Source: Robbsia sp. KACC 23696
Lineage (GTDB): Bacteria; Pseudomonadota; Gammaproteobacteria; Burkholderiales; Burkholderiaceae
Direction of reading: 5' to 3'
Length of the DNA: 64,000 nucleotides
Assembly (NCBI RefSeq): GCF_039852015.1
Contig: NZ_CP156627.1
Location: 1,178,001 to 1,242,000, forward strand
Both the position numbers and the translations under genes were made by a program. The notes beneath the pieces are model-generated. The model did not search any database and had not been told where the DNA came from. It worked only from the letters and a program-made list of their open reading frames with translations. This document shows positions 27,516 through 36,913 of the stretch, piece after piece (position 1 is the stretch's first letter; each line of letters begins with the position of its first letter).

Positions 27516-28459
27516 GGTGTTTGCTCGGGATGGTCCTTTCCGTGGGGACGTTGGGCTTGGCTGCGTGTTCGCCGGTGGGCGCGCTGAATGCGTTGACGCC
27601 TCGCCACACTTATGTCTTGCAAAGCGATATTGCGTATGGGAGCGTGGCGCGGCAACGGCTCGACGTCTACGTTCCAAGGCAGGCAGCCGGAACGGCAAAC
27701 ACCGCATCGACGGCCGTGGCCGGGTCGTCACCGACAGGTGACGACCCTGCGCGCGGGGTCTCCCGGCTGACATCGTCATCGATGCCGATCGTCGTATTTG
27801 TTTATGGCGGCAGTTGGCAGAATGGGGATCGTGCCGATTATCGCTTTGCTGGCGAAGCGCTGGCATCGGCCGGCTTTGTGACGGTCATCCCCGATTATCG
27901 TGTCTATCCTGAAACGATTTTCCCGGGATTCGTCGAGGATGCGGCGGCGGCGGTCGCATGGGCGCGCGCGCATGCCGCCGATTACGGCGCGGATCCGCGA
28001 CGCCTGTTTCTGGTCGGACATTCGGCGGGCGCCCAGATCGTCGCCCTGCTTGCGACCGATAATCGCTACCTTCACGCACAGGGGCTGGATAAATCGATGA
28101 TCGCCGGTTTGGTCGGCCTGGCCGGACCTTACGATTTCCTGCCTTTGCAAGACGACACGCTAAAGAAAGTTTTCCCGCTCGATCGCCGCGAGGCGAGTCA
28201 GCCGATCCACTTTGTCGATGGTCGGGAGCCGCCGGTTTTTCTAGGCGTCGGCAATGCGGACAAGACCGTGGACCCAGGAAACACCGAGCGCTTCGCGGCA
28301 CGCCTGGAACAGGCGGGTGACCGCGTGACCGTGCGTCATTATCCGAAGTTGAACCACGCGCTGACGATCGGCGTCGTGGGGGCGCCGTTGCGTTTCCTGG
28401 CGCCGGTGCGTCGGGACGTGGTGTCGTTCATTCGGCAGACTTCAGCGGCCTTGCCTTGA
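27512..28459 (+). CDS. Alpha/beta hydrolase lipoprotein (carboxylesterase-like)
   Basis: A 315-residue esterase-type hydrolase. A lipoprotein signal ends at LAAC with Cys19 as the likely lipidation site, placing the enzyme on the periplasmic face of a membrane. The HGG-like loop appears as [10 protein letters not shown], the nucleophile is in GHSAGA, and the acid and histidine are in GNADKTVDP and KLNHAL. It starts inside the isomerase stop codon (ATGA), a coupling that puts a cytosolic isomerase and an exported esterase under one control. Substrate unknown. Confidence 0.86.
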   Translation: MRCLLGMVLSVGTLGLAACSPVGALNALTPRHTYVLQSDIAYGSVARQRLDVYVPRQAAGTANTASTAVAGSSPTGDDPARGVSRLTSSSMPIVVFVYGGSWQNGDRADYRFAGEALASAGFVTVIPDYRVYPETIFPGFVEDAAAAVAWARAHAADYGADPRRLFLVGHSAGAQIVALLATDNRYLHAQGLDKSMIAGLVGLAGPYDFLPLQDDTLKKVFPLDRREASQPIHFVDGREPPVFLGVGNADKTVDPGNTERFAARLEQAGDRVTVRHYPKLNHALTIGVVGAPLRFLAPVRRDVVSFIRQTSAALP

Positions 28460-28538
28460 GGCGGGGCGCGCGACATCGGGCGGGATATCGGCGTTTTTTG
28501 CAGCGAGGCGGGACCGGCGGTGGTCGCCCGGCGTGCGA

Positions 28539-29924
28539 TTAGCGGTGGAGCGCCAGATCGATGGTTTCATCGACCAATGTCAGGATCTGTTCGTGCGTCG
28601 GATCGGCATGGGGGTCCGTGGCACGGGCCGCGCTCGATGCGGAGGCCGCCGTGTCGTGCTGCGACGGTGCCGTCGCGAGCCCGCTCGGGTCATGGAACAG
28701 TCGCTGCAGGCGCGCTTTCAAAGCGATCAGATTGGCGCTGAGGCGCTGCATCGATTCATGGGTCGCTTCCACACGGGCCAGGCCGTCTTCCGCGTCGGTG
28801 TCTGCGGCGTGGGTCGGTGCGACGTCTGTTACCGGTTCGTAAGCCGCCGCGACGCGACTCGCCGGCGCCGCGACGCTCGCCGTCGCGCCGGCGTAGGCTG
28901 GGGTGGCGTCGAGCATGCCTGGCAGGGCGCAGATCGGCGCGCCTTCGACCGAGGACGCCGCCGAGTTCAGCAAGGACTCCAGCGTGCGTTTGAGCGTATC
29001 GTTCTCACGTCGTTGGCGTTCGATGTCTTCGGTTAGCGCCGTCGCCGTTTCGCGTTGGGCGAGCAGTTCCTGTTCGATTTTCAGTCGGGCATGGTCGAGC
29101 GCCTGGGTCGCGACCGCGTGCTGGTGCACGGCGCGTTCCAACTCGCCGGTCCGGCTGTGCAGCTGTCCTTCGAGCGTATGGGTCATGCGCCGCAGAAAAG
29201 CGGTCCGCGCATCGAAACGCGAGACCAGCAACGTCACCGCCAGGATCATCAGTGTAAGCACGATGACGGTGGTCGCCAGCCACTGCATATTCGTGCCACG
29301 CGCCGCGCCGCAGACCGCGCCCGGCAAGAAGTGCGCGGCGCTCATGCCGACGTAGTGCATGCCGGTGATGGCCAGGCCCATGATGACGGCAGCTCCCAGG
29401 CGCTTGGCGACCAGGTGCCGACGCGTTGCACTGGTCAGCGCATTGGCGATCCAGAGGGCGGCGGTGGACGCGGCGATGGCGATCACGAGCGACTCCGCGA
29501 CACGCAGCGGATCGTATTCGATGCCGGGCTGCATGCGCATGGCGGCCATGCCGGCGTAGTGCATGCCCGCGATACCGCAGCCCATTAGCACGCCACCCAC
29601 GCCGATGTGCACCGGCGAGAGGTCCGGGCGAATCACGACGTGGAGGGCGAAATACGACACGATGATCGCCAGAACGAGCGACGCCGCGGTGATGGTCAGG
29701 TCATAACCGAGCGGTATCGGTAACGAGAAGGCCAACATGCCGACGAAATGCATCGACCAGATGCCGATACCCATCGCCGTGGCGCCTGCCGCGAGCCAGG
29801 CATGCTTTACCCGTGGGCGTTCGAGAAACGAGATGAACGCCGTCAAGTCGAGGACGGTGTACGACGCCAGCGAGGCGATAATCAGAGACAATACAACCAG
29901 CGTCGGACTAAAGGTTCCAACCAT
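28539..29924 (-). CDS. MHYT-domain membrane protein with coiled-coil tail
   Basis: A 461-residue protein. Residues 1-245 hold seven predicted membrane segments with three MHYT repeats (SMHFVGM, GMHYAGM, GMHYVGM); these proposed copper-coordinating motifs are thought to sense a diatomic gas. Residues about 255-315 are a charged coiled coil (HTLEGQLHSRTGELERAV). The rest is Ala/Thr/Asp-rich with no GGDEF, EAL or kinase domain, unlike most MHYT proteins. It is divergent from corA. The role is unknown; signalling through a partner protein is an inference. Confidence 0.82.
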   Translation of the reverse strand: MVGTFSPTLVVLSLIIASLASYTVLDLTAFISFLERPRVKHAWLAAGATAMGIGIWSMHFVGMLAFSLPIPLGYDLTITAASLVLAIIVSYFALHVVIRPDLSPVHIGVGGVLMGCGIAGMHYAGMAAMRMQPGIEYDPLRVAESLVIAIAASTAALWIANALTSATRRHLVAKRLGAAVIMGLAITGMHYVGMSAAHFLPGAVCGAARGTNMQWLATTVIVLTLMILAVTLLVSRFDARTAFLRRMTHTLEGQLHSRTGELERAVHQHAVATQALDHARLKIEQELLAQRETATALTEDIERQRRENDTLKRTLESLLNSAASSVEGAPICALPGMLDATPAYAGATASVAAPASRVAAAYEPVTDVAPTHAADTDAEDGLARVEATHESMQRLSANLIALKARLQRLFHDPSGLATAPSQHDTAASASSAARATDPHADPTHEQILTLVDETIDLALHR

Positions 29925-29970
29925 GATGCGTGCGTATCCGGTGGCCGTGCAAAAATAAGAGATAACGGAG

Positions 29971-29996
29971 GGCGAAAAAAACGAACCTTTTTCGCC
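29971..29996. repeat. 9-bp inverted repeat between MHYT gene and corA
   Basis: GGCGAAAAA at 29971-29979 pairs perfectly with TTTTTCGCC at 29988-29996 around 8 nt. It lies seven bases before a TATAAT hexamer (30003-30008) that suits a corA -10 element, so it is placed like an operator rather than a terminator. Confidence 0.4.
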
Positions 29997-30083
29997 AATT
30001 TCTATAATGACTTAAAGCGCGATTGCGTTGATTAGAAGATTCACGTAAAACAAGCGTTTATATAGATTTAACGGTATCTCGCC

Positions 30084-31049
30084 ATGATCGTAAATTGTCT
30101 TGCCTATGCGCCACATCGTCCCCCGCGCCCGGTGACGATGGATGGCATCAGCGATGCGTTGTGCGACAAGGACACGTTTGTATGGCTCGGTCTGGCCGAT
30201 CCGAGCGATGAGGAATTGCGCAAGGTTCAAGAGGAGTTCGGGCTGCACGAGTTGGCGATAGAAGACGCGCAGACGGCAAACCAGCGCCCGAAAATCGAGT
30301 CGTATGGCAACTCCTTGTTTATCGCGCTGCGCACCGTGCAATTGGTCAATGGCGAAATCGAGCAAGGCGAAGTGCATTTGTTTGCCAGTCCGCAGTGCGT
30401 GATCACGATCCGTCATGGCAAGGTTCGTTCGTTCGCCCCAGTACGCGAACGTGCCGAATCGGCGAAACATCTGCTCGATAAAGGTGCCGCCTATGTGTTG
30501 TATGCCATCCTCGATTTTGTCGTCGACCAGTACAGCGAAGTCGCCACGGAACTCGAGGCACGGTTCGATGCGCTGGAAGGCCAGATTTTTACCGATCAAT
30601 TCGACGGTCGCGCCATCGAAAGACTGTACGACATCAAATCGCGGATGGTCGATCTGCGCGGCGCGGCGATGCCGGTGGAAGGCATCTGTAGTGAACTGAT
30701 CCGTCTACACGAGGACCTCGTCTCGAAAGAGTTGCGCGCCTATTTTCGAGACGTACAGGATCATATCGCACGGGTGGTGGACACCGTCGATGTGGTTCGT
30801 GAAATGCTGACCACGGCGATCCAGGTCAACTTGGCCCTGGTGCAGGTGTCTCAAAATGAAATCGTCAAACGTCTGGCGGGGTGGGGCGCGGTGCTGGCCG
30901 TGCCAACCATCGTGTTCAGTCTATATGGCATGAATTTCAAATCGATGCCGGAGTTGGACTGGGCCTGGGGCTATCCGGTCACGCTCTTCGGCACCGTTAT
31001 CGGTTGCGCGGTAATGTATTGGCGCTTCCGCCGCGCGGGCTGGCTCTAG
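30084..31049 (+). CDS. corA: CorA-family Mg2+/Co2+ transporter
   Basis: A 321-residue inner-membrane divalent-cation channel. The soluble N-terminal funnel covers about residues 1-255, and two C-terminal helices flank the selectivity motif YGMNF (Gly282-Met283-Asn284), with the usual periplasmic loop KSMPELDWAWGYP and a short basic tail. Length and architecture match CorA. The gene is solitary and divergent from the MHYT gene. A hairpin with an AT-rich stem lies about 65 bp past the stop (31114-31132). Confidence 0.96.
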   Translation: MIVNCLAYAPHRPPRPVTMDGISDALCDKDTFVWLGLADPSDEELRKVQEEFGLHELAIEDAQTANQRPKIESYGNSLFIALRTVQLVNGEIEQGEVHLFASPQCVITIRHGKVRSFAPVRERAESAKHLLDKGAAYVLYAILDFVVDQYSEVATELEARFDALEGQIFTDQFDGRAIERLYDIKSRMVDLRGAAMPVEGICSELIRLHEDLVSKELRAYFRDVQDHIARVVDTVDVVREMLTTAIQVNLALVQVSQNEIVKRLAGWGAVLAVPTIVFSLYGMNFKSMPELDWAWGYPVTLFGTVIGCAVMYWRFRRAGWL

Positions 31050-31236
31050 CGATAGCGGCGCGCATCCCGAGGAAAACGGGGGGATAGGCACGGCGTTTGC
31101 GACATCTTGCTTACGAAAAACGCTTGTTTTCGACAAATTTCTGCTCTTTTCTGCGATGACGCCGTAGCAAATGCGCGTTATCGCGCGGCAGATGTTTCGA
31201 TTCCAGCGTGCAATGTGCACTGAACCGAGAGACACC

Positions 31237-31833
31237 ATGGCCAGCCCCGACACCGCCTTCCGCACCCCTTTCGACCGAATGATCGCTTCGCTGCATGCAG
31301 GCCGGGACGCGCGGCACGCGTTTAAGGACCGCTGCCGCCAGGAGGTGGACGCCCTCGCGCGAGCGGTGGAATCGCGGCTCGGCGCACCGGATGGGGCGAT
31401 CCACGTATTGGATCGGAACGGCGTGACCGGTGACGACGCCGTGATTGCGTCGGAGGAAAATCCGGGGCGCATCCAGTTCACGTTGTCGATGCCGATCGAA
31501 CATGATCTCGAGTTATTGGCAGATCCGCGAATCGCCGTCGAGCGCGTGCCCCATCAGGGCCAGGTCAGCATCGATATCGGCGGGAACTTGGTGCTCGCTG
31601 AATGTCTGACGGATCCACGGTGTGTCGATGCGGTATGTGCCGCAATGGAGCGCTCGGTATCGGTGGAGGCCGAAAAGTGGCAGCCTGCGACGATCGGCGG
31701 TCCGGATCCGGCTCAATGCCTTAACGCCTCTGCCGAGGAAGCAACGGCGGCGAGCGACGCAGAGGCGAGCCGGAAACGTTCGCCCGCCGCGACCTTGCTC
31801 AGGGCGGCAATGCCTTCCTTGTTACAGCGCTGA
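31237..31833 (+). CDS. Hypothetical protein upstream of YbjQ-repeat gene
   Basis: A 198-residue soluble protein of no family I recognise. It has a helical N-terminus (DRMIASLHAGRDARHAFKDR), a central beta-rich part (IQFTLSMPIEHDLELLADPRIAVERV) and an Ala/Ser-rich C-terminus. No signal peptide or membrane helix is seen. The ATG at 31237 is chosen because the preceding 22 in-frame codons look non-coding. It is 23 bp upstream of the three-domain YbjQ gene, so the two are probably cotranscribed. Confidence 0.65.
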   Translation: MASPDTAFRTPFDRMIASLHAGRDARHAFKDRCRQEVDALARAVESRLGAPDGAIHVLDRNGVTGDDAVIASEENPGRIQFTLSMPIEHDLELLADPRIAVERVPHQGQVSIDIGGNLVLAECLTDPRCVDAVCAAMERSVSVEAEKWQPATIGGPDPAQCLNASAEEATAASDAEASRKRSPAATLLRAAMPSLLQR

Positions 31834-31856
31834 CTTTCCGCCACGAGGCCTCGTCG

Positions 31857-32972
31857 ATGCCCCTTGAACGACCGCTGTTGAACCGCACCTTGCCCCTGAG
31901 CGGACTTGGGGGGAACGAAGCGTATTGCCTGAATTTGAAAGGGTTTACGCCGGGCCAGATCGTGGTGGGAAACAGCGTCCAGTCGATGGGGGCCTTTGCT
32001 AATCTTGGCGCGGCCGTTCGTAATCTGGCGGGTGGCGAGATCGTCGAAGTTACGCGCGCCATTCACGATGGTCGCCAAGCCGCACTGGTGCGCCTCGACG
32101 CCGAGGCACAGGCGGTGGGTGCCTCTGGCGTCACCGGCGTCTCGTCGGCGTTGACGACATTCGAGGGGCATACCGAGTTTCTTTCCATCGGTTCCGCAGT
32201 GCACCGGCCCGATGGGGCCTTCTTTACCTCCTCCTTCGACGGCAAAGAGCTATACAGTTTGCTGGATGCCGGCTATGAAGCGCGCCGATTCGTCTTTGGC
32301 AATATTGCCTATGGCATCGGGATTGGCGGCGGCATCATGGCCCGCCTCAAACGGCTTGCGCGGGGCGAGATTCGGGAGCTGAGCGGCATTGTCAACGCAA
32401 CGCGTCACAAGGCGCTGGCGCGGATGATGGAGGAGACGCGCGCTGCCGGTGGCAATGCCGCGCTCGGTGTGCGCATCACGCTGCGACCCTTTGCCAATAC
32501 CCACGAAATGTTGATGACCGGTACCGCCGCCTGGCATCCCGATCTCACCGACGGCGCGCCGGTCAGCTCCGATCTGCCATGCGACGAGATGTGGAGCCTC
32601 GCGAAGGTCGGTTACGTACCGCTGAAAATCGTCATGGGCTGTGCGGTCTATAGCGTCGGCGTGGCCGGCAATGTGTTATCGGCGGTTCGCTCGATGGCGC
32701 GCGGCGAGCTGGGTAATCTCACGTCGCTGGTCTACGATGCCCGCGAACACGCCCTGTCATTGATGGAGGCGGAGGCACGGGAGGCCGGTGCTGACATCGT
32801 CATGGGCACGGATCTGCATATCAATGACATGTCCAATGGGGTAATCGAGTTTCTTGCGATCGGCACGGCAATGAAAAAACGCATTATGGCGGTGGCGTCG
32901 GATATTTTGCCCGCGCAAGCGATCCTCCACAATCGAGAATCGGACATCAATCAGGCTGTCCGCGGCGCGTGA
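31857..32972 (+). CDS. Three-domain YbjQ (DUF74) protein
   Basis: A 371-residue protein made of three tandem YbjQ/heavy-metal-binding-type domains at about residues 30-116, 140-226 and 252-340, a period near 111. Each unit repeats the pattern I/VVxGNxV/A, RGEI/L, A...M...A...GA/GN and EF/MLxIGTAxxx. Standard YbjQ is a single domain of about 105 residues that forms a pentamer; a triple fusion is uncommon. Neither metal binding nor any other activity is established for the family. It follows the small hypothetical gene closely, and a 222-bp gap separates it from brnQ. Confidence 0.82.
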   Translation: MPLERPLLNRTLPLSGLGGNEAYCLNLKGFTPGQIVVGNSVQSMGAFANLGAAVRNLAGGEIVEVTRAIHDGRQAALVRLDAEAQAVGASGVTGVSSALTTFEGHTEFLSIGSAVHRPDGAFFTSSFDGKELYSLLDAGYEARRFVFGNIAYGIGIGGGIMARLKRLARGEIRELSGIVNATRHKALARMMEETRAAGGNAALGVRITLRPFANTHEMLMTGTAAWHPDLTDGAPVSSDLPCDEMWSLAKVGYVPLKIVMGCAVYSVGVAGNVLSAVRSMARGELGNLTSLVYDAREHALSLMEAEAREAGADIVMGTDLHINDMSNGVIEFLAIGTAMKKRIMAVASDILPAQAILHNRESDINQAVRGA

Positions 32973-33194
32973 TGGACTGATCGCACAATCGGTGCGGGAT
33001 ACGCAATGGGGGCGCTGGAAACGGCGTAATCCCCGCCAAATCCACATCATCCCCGGCGATTTCTTCAAGAAGCGCTAAAATATGCCGTTTTTGCCTTGAT
33101 TTTTGACCTTGCGACTGTGCCGACAGTGTGAAAGCGGTGCGCGTAGTGTGTGCGGGTCGGAATCGGGACAAGTCAGGGATGGTGATTGCGGGTT

Positions 33195-34526
33195 ATGTTG
33201 GAATCGAATCGGGTTTTACGCCGGCGGGACATTGTCGCGCTGGGTTTCATGACGTTTGCTTTATTCGTCGGCGCCGGAAATATCATTTTCCCGCCATTGA
33301 TCGGCTTGCAGGCGGGCACGGAATACGGCACCGCTGCGGTCGGCTTCCTGTTGACGGGCGTCGGACTGCCGATCCTGACCATCGTGGCGATGGCGCGAGC
33401 CGGCGGGACGCTGGATAAGCTGAGCAGTCCTTTAGGCCGCGTGGCGGCGCGCGGGCTTGCGGTCATCTGCTATTTGGCCGTCGGCCCTTTGTTCGCCACG
33501 CCTCGCACCGCGACGGTCTCTTTTGCGTTGGGCATCGTGCCCTGGACCGGCAACGGGACGACCTCGTTGTTCGTGTATAGCGTCGTCTATTTTGCGGCGG
33601 TCCTCGGCTTATCGCTTTACCCCGGGAAATTGCTCGATATCGTGGGCCGCGTTCTGGCGCCGGTAAAGATCGTCGTGCTCGGGATTCTGGCCGCGTCGGC
33701 GCTATTCGTCGTCGCGGGTCGCCCGGGTATGCCGACACCGGAGTATGTGTCGAATGCGTTGACGAACGGCTTTACAAACGGCTATCTGACGATGGATACG
33801 CTGGGCGCGATGGTATTCGGCATCGTGATCGTCAATGCAATGCGCTCGCGCGGCGTCACCGCACCGCGCGCGCAGACGCGGTATGCCACCATTGCCGGCG
33901 TGATCGCCGGGGTCGGACTGGCGCTGCTCTATCTGGGCCTCTTCAAGCTGGGCGCGGAAAGCCGTACGCTGGTGCCGTCGGCGACCAACGGGGCGCAGAT
34001 TTTGGATGCCTATGTGTCACACGCCTTCGGTAGCGGTGGCATCGTATTACTGACGGTTCTGATCACGCTTGCCTGTCTGGTGACGGCGGTCGGTTTGACC
34101 TGTGCCTGCGCCGCCTATTTCAGCGAGTGGCTGCCGATCGGCTATCGTCCGATGGCCATCGGGTTGTCGCTGTTTGCCCTGCTGGTGTCCAATCTCGGCC
34201 TCGATCAGTTGATTGCCTTCTCGGTGCCCGCGCTGACGGCGATCTATCCCCCCTGCATCGTGCTGGTCGTGATGAGCTTTACCTTCGATTGGACCAAGTC
34301 GCCCAGCCGTGTGCTGTGGCCGGTCATGTTCGTGACCGCGGTGATGGGCTGCCTGGACGGCTTGCATAGCGCGCACCTGTCGGTGCCGCTGTTGAGCCGG
34401 TGGGCGACATCGCTGCCCTTTGCACAATCGGGGCTTGGCTGGTTACTGCCCGCGCTGACGGTATGGGCGCTGGCATGGGCCTATGACGCATTGGCGGGGC
34501 GCGCGCGGGTCGCCGACGGCGTGTAG
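33195..34526 (+). CDS. brnQ: Branched-chain amino acid carrier (BrnQ/LivII family)
   Basis: A 443-residue inner-membrane cation-coupled transporter for leucine, isoleucine and valine. About twelve hydrophobic segments are visible, with the BrnQ opening GFMTFALFVGAGNIIFPPLIGLQAG and the conserved GPLFATPRTATVSF. The ATG at 33195 is preferred; a TTG three codons upstream is also possible and neither has a strong ribosome site. The gene is solitary. Confidence 0.94.
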   Translation: MLESNRVLRRRDIVALGFMTFALFVGAGNIIFPPLIGLQAGTEYGTAAVGFLLTGVGLPILTIVAMARAGGTLDKLSSPLGRVAARGLAVICYLAVGPLFATPRTATVSFALGIVPWTGNGTTSLFVYSVVYFAAVLGLSLYPGKLLDIVGRVLAPVKIVVLGILAASALFVVAGRPGMPTPEYVSNALTNGFTNGYLTMDTLGAMVFGIVIVNAMRSRGVTAPRAQTRYATIAGVIAGVGLALLYLGLFKLGAESRTLVPSATNGAQILDAYVSHAFGSGGIVLLTVLITLACLVTAVGLTCACAAYFSEWLPIGYRPMAIGLSLFALLVSNLGLDQLIAFSVPALTAIYPPCIVLVVMSFTFDWTKSPSRVLWPVMFVTAVMGCLDGLHSAHLSVPLLSRWATSLPFAQSGLGWLLPALTVWALAWAYDALAGRARVADGV

Positions 34527-34797
34527 GGATCGGCGCCGGCGTCACGCCGCTTAGGCCGAATGGGCAGTCGGCATCGGGCATCGCGGTATGTGCCCAATGC
34601 CGTTGCCGCTGTCGATCGAATCCGATATGTCGCCGCGCGATTCAATCGATCCGCGTGGCGCACGCCGTCGTCGTTTAGCCTTCGTCTCATTTCTGGATCG
34701 ATGCTGTGACGCTGTCCTTTTTTTATGAGAGATTAGAAGTCCTCTCTATAAATAGGCACTGATTTATATGTCTATTCTCAATTAACAGGATAAGCGT

Positions 34798-36489
34798 ATG
34801 CCTTCGGTTCTAAGCAAGATGTGTCAATCCGGCCAAACGGAAGAGGGGGGCGCACGGACGCTCAACCGGCGCGAAGCCTCGCGCCTCGATGCGCGTAGAG
34901 CGTATATGGAATCGAACATGGACCGCGTCATCGCAGCGGCGGCGACCGGTACCGCGCCGCCTGGGCGTATTGTCTTTGCAGGCGAGGAGGACGCGAACGC
35001 CGGTGGCTCGGGCAGTCGCGGCACGTCGAATCCCTTGATGTACCGCTCCTTGTTTTCAAGAAGCATGTTCGACCGGTTCGTCGAAAGCGATGTGTTCGAC
35101 ACGACGCCCGGTAAGATTGCGGCGGCCTTGCGCGATACCCGCGCAGAAAGCAAGGCAAGAGCGTTGCAAGAACACGATCTTAGCGTCGCCCCCTTGCTCG
35201 AACGTCTGCTCCAGGAGGACGCGGGAGCCAGGGCGAAACGCGATGCCGCGGCGTCGACAAGGCGCGCGCCAGCCAGGCCGCTTCTGGCCGAGGGCAGCGA
35301 CAACGCGGATCGGCCATCGACCCTCGAGCGTGCAGTGGACGTCGTGCCGCCGACGCGCGTCTTCGGGCAGGCGCAGCGCGAGGCGTTGGAGGCACGCGCA
35401 GCGTTGGTTTTTGGCGGGATAAGCGGCGACGTCGATCTTCGCGCCTGGCGCTACACACGTATGGCGGCAGCGCTTGCGCAGCGCGCGGAGGCGATGGAGG
35501 GCTACGCCACCTGGACGTCCAGGCACGGCGGGGAAAATCCCGACCTGCAGGCCGGGGCGCTGAGCGACGCGTTCGGCGTTTATCGGAATGCGCGTTTATC
35601 GCAATTTTATCGCTATGCGGCGAGCGATCTGATGGCACGATTGCGTCGGTCGCTTTCGGCGCCGAGCGATGCGGTTCGTACGCTGATGGACGATCTGGAA
35701 GGGGATGCGCTACTAAAGCGCCAGGTGCAGCAAACCCAGCACGCTCGCTGGGCCAGAAGCATCAGTCGTGCGCTGGATAATCTCGCCGGTGAAACGGGCG
35801 TGTCGGCGGAAACCGTCGAGCGCGATGCGGATCGGGTCAATCTGCTGCTGGAGCAGGCGGCAAACGGCGACGGCCTGCCGGACGATGCCGCCACTGCCAC
35901 TGCTGGCGGCGCCGCGACCGCGCCGACGCTGGGCGATGCCGGCCGACATAATGACTATCTACGGCAAGCGCAGTTTTTGCAAACCGCCGTGACATCTGGC
36001 GACCTGGAGCGTCCGTTCGCCAATTTCACCGGGGCCGCGGGTGGGCGTACCAAATTCGATCGCGCCACGGCGGTCAGCGCGCAGGGCGTGACGTATGCGC
36101 CGCAACGATGGGCCGGTGCGCGCCAACACGCCATCATGCATGTGCTGCGCCACGAGACATTCTTCGATGCCGAAAAAGCCGACGCGGCGATGCCGCATTC
36201 CACGTTTTCGGTATCGTATATCGGCGAATCGCTGCAGTGGGTCGACGAGGCCGTCGGAATGATCCAGGCGAGGGCTGCAACTGTCGAAGGCGCGATCTTC
36301 GATCCGGCGACCTATCGCAATTCGCCGATCACGCTGACGAAAACCGACGGCGAGGGAACGGAAGGTCAGGGTGTCCGCTCGGTTTTTGTCGTCGATATGG
36401 GGCGCGAAATCGGCACGCGTCGGCAGCGGCATCTGACGCTGGTGTTCATCGGCGAGGCGCTGCGGATCCTGACGGCCTATCCGGTCTAA
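34798..36489 (+). CDS. Orphan 563-residue protein, possible secreted effector/toxin
   Basis: No full-length family is recognised. The N-terminal 120 residues are polar and Ser/Thr/Gly-rich without a Sec signal, the middle (about 180-350) is helical and Ala/Arg-rich, and the last 115 residues form a compact-looking module starting at ARQHAIMHVLRHETFF, with STFS in the middle and ending LRILTAYPV. That pattern (early His, STF, terminal TAYP) resembles RNase toxin domains of the BECR/RNase-A-like type, which is a suggestion only. The gene has its own AT-rich upstream region (34710-34797, TATAAAT at 34747-34753) unlike its neighbours, and no adjacent immunity gene on the same strand. Confidence 0.68.
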   Translation: MPSVLSKMCQSGQTEEGGARTLNRREASRLDARRAYMESNMDRVIAAAATGTAPPGRIVFAGEEDANAGGSGSRGTSNPLMYRSLFSRSMFDRFVESDVFDTTPGKIAAALRDTRAESKARALQEHDLSVAPLLERLLQEDAGARAKRDAAASTRRAPARPLLAEGSDNADRPSTLERAVDVVPPTRVFGQAQREALEARAALVFGGISGDVDLRAWRYTRMAAALAQRAEAMEGYATWTSRHGGENPDLQAGALSDAFGVYRNARLSQFYRYAASDLMARLRRSLSAPSDAVRTLMDDLEGDALLKRQVQQTQHARWARSISRALDNLAGETGVSAETVERDADRVNLLLEQAANGDGLPDDAATATAGGAATAPTLGDAGRHNDYLRQAQFLQTAVTSGDLERPFANFTGAAGGRTKFDRATAVSAQGVTYAPQRWAGARQHAIMHVLRHETFFDAEKADAAMPHSTFSVSYIGESLQWVDEAVGMIQARAATVEGAIFDPATYRNSPITLTKTDGEGTEGQGVRSVFVVDMGREIGTRRQRHLTLVFIGEALRILTAYPV

Positions 36490-36493
36490 GCGT

Positions 36494-36913
36494 TCACGAT
36501 TGCTCGTGACGGATGGGTGCGTTTTCGACGTCACGATGCTCATGCAGGTATTGCGACAAGCCCGCGACTTGCTGCGCGTCGTCATTCTGCGCGAACGGCG
36601 CGGAGGCCGGCCGGTTCATGGCCGGGGCCACGGCGCTCGGCACGAAGCCGCCGTCGGCATCGGTATGCATTTGCATTGCGGCCTTGATATAGCGCGCTTC
36701 GAAAGGCGCGGTGCCGTCGCGATCGGTGTCAAAACCAAACGATTGCGAATGTGCCGGCACGACGACGCGATGCATCGATGCCCGCGCAGGATAATTCGGC
36801 TCGGCGTCCGCCATCGCATTCGACGAGAAAGCGGCGAAGGCCGTGCCGGCCGCTGCCAGGCATACGACGATCCGGGATGCGAATAGCAGATTCTCGGCAA
36901 AAGGGCTTCTCAT
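36494..36913 (-). CDS. Small exported hypothetical protein
   Basis: A 139-residue protein with a signal peptide (hydrophobic stretch around residues 12-30, cleavage likely after AMA near 35) and a mature part of about 100 residues rich in Ala, Pro, His and Asp. No domain is recognised and there are no cysteines in the mature part. The start has a strong ribosome site (GAGGAG). It is convergent with the 563-residue orphan, four bases apart. Periplasmic location is likely; function unknown. Confidence 0.7.
   Translation of the reverse strand: MRSPFAENLLFASRIVVCLAAAGTAFAAFSSNAMADAEPNYPARASMHRVVVPAHSQSFGFDTDRDGTAPFEARYIKAAMQMHTDADGGFVPSAVAPAMNRPASAPFAQNDDAQQVAGLSQYLHEHRDVENAPIRHEQS

Noticed and set aside
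31114-31132. AT-rich hairpin after corA as a terminator
   Set aside because: The stem is only six pairs of mostly A-T and has no U run, so it is too weak to call.
34681-34704. Possible HrpB-type box (TTCG repeats) before the orphan effector-like gene
   Set aside because: One TTCG is present at 34681, but the base sequence 16 bases later is ATGC, so no second half-site exists.
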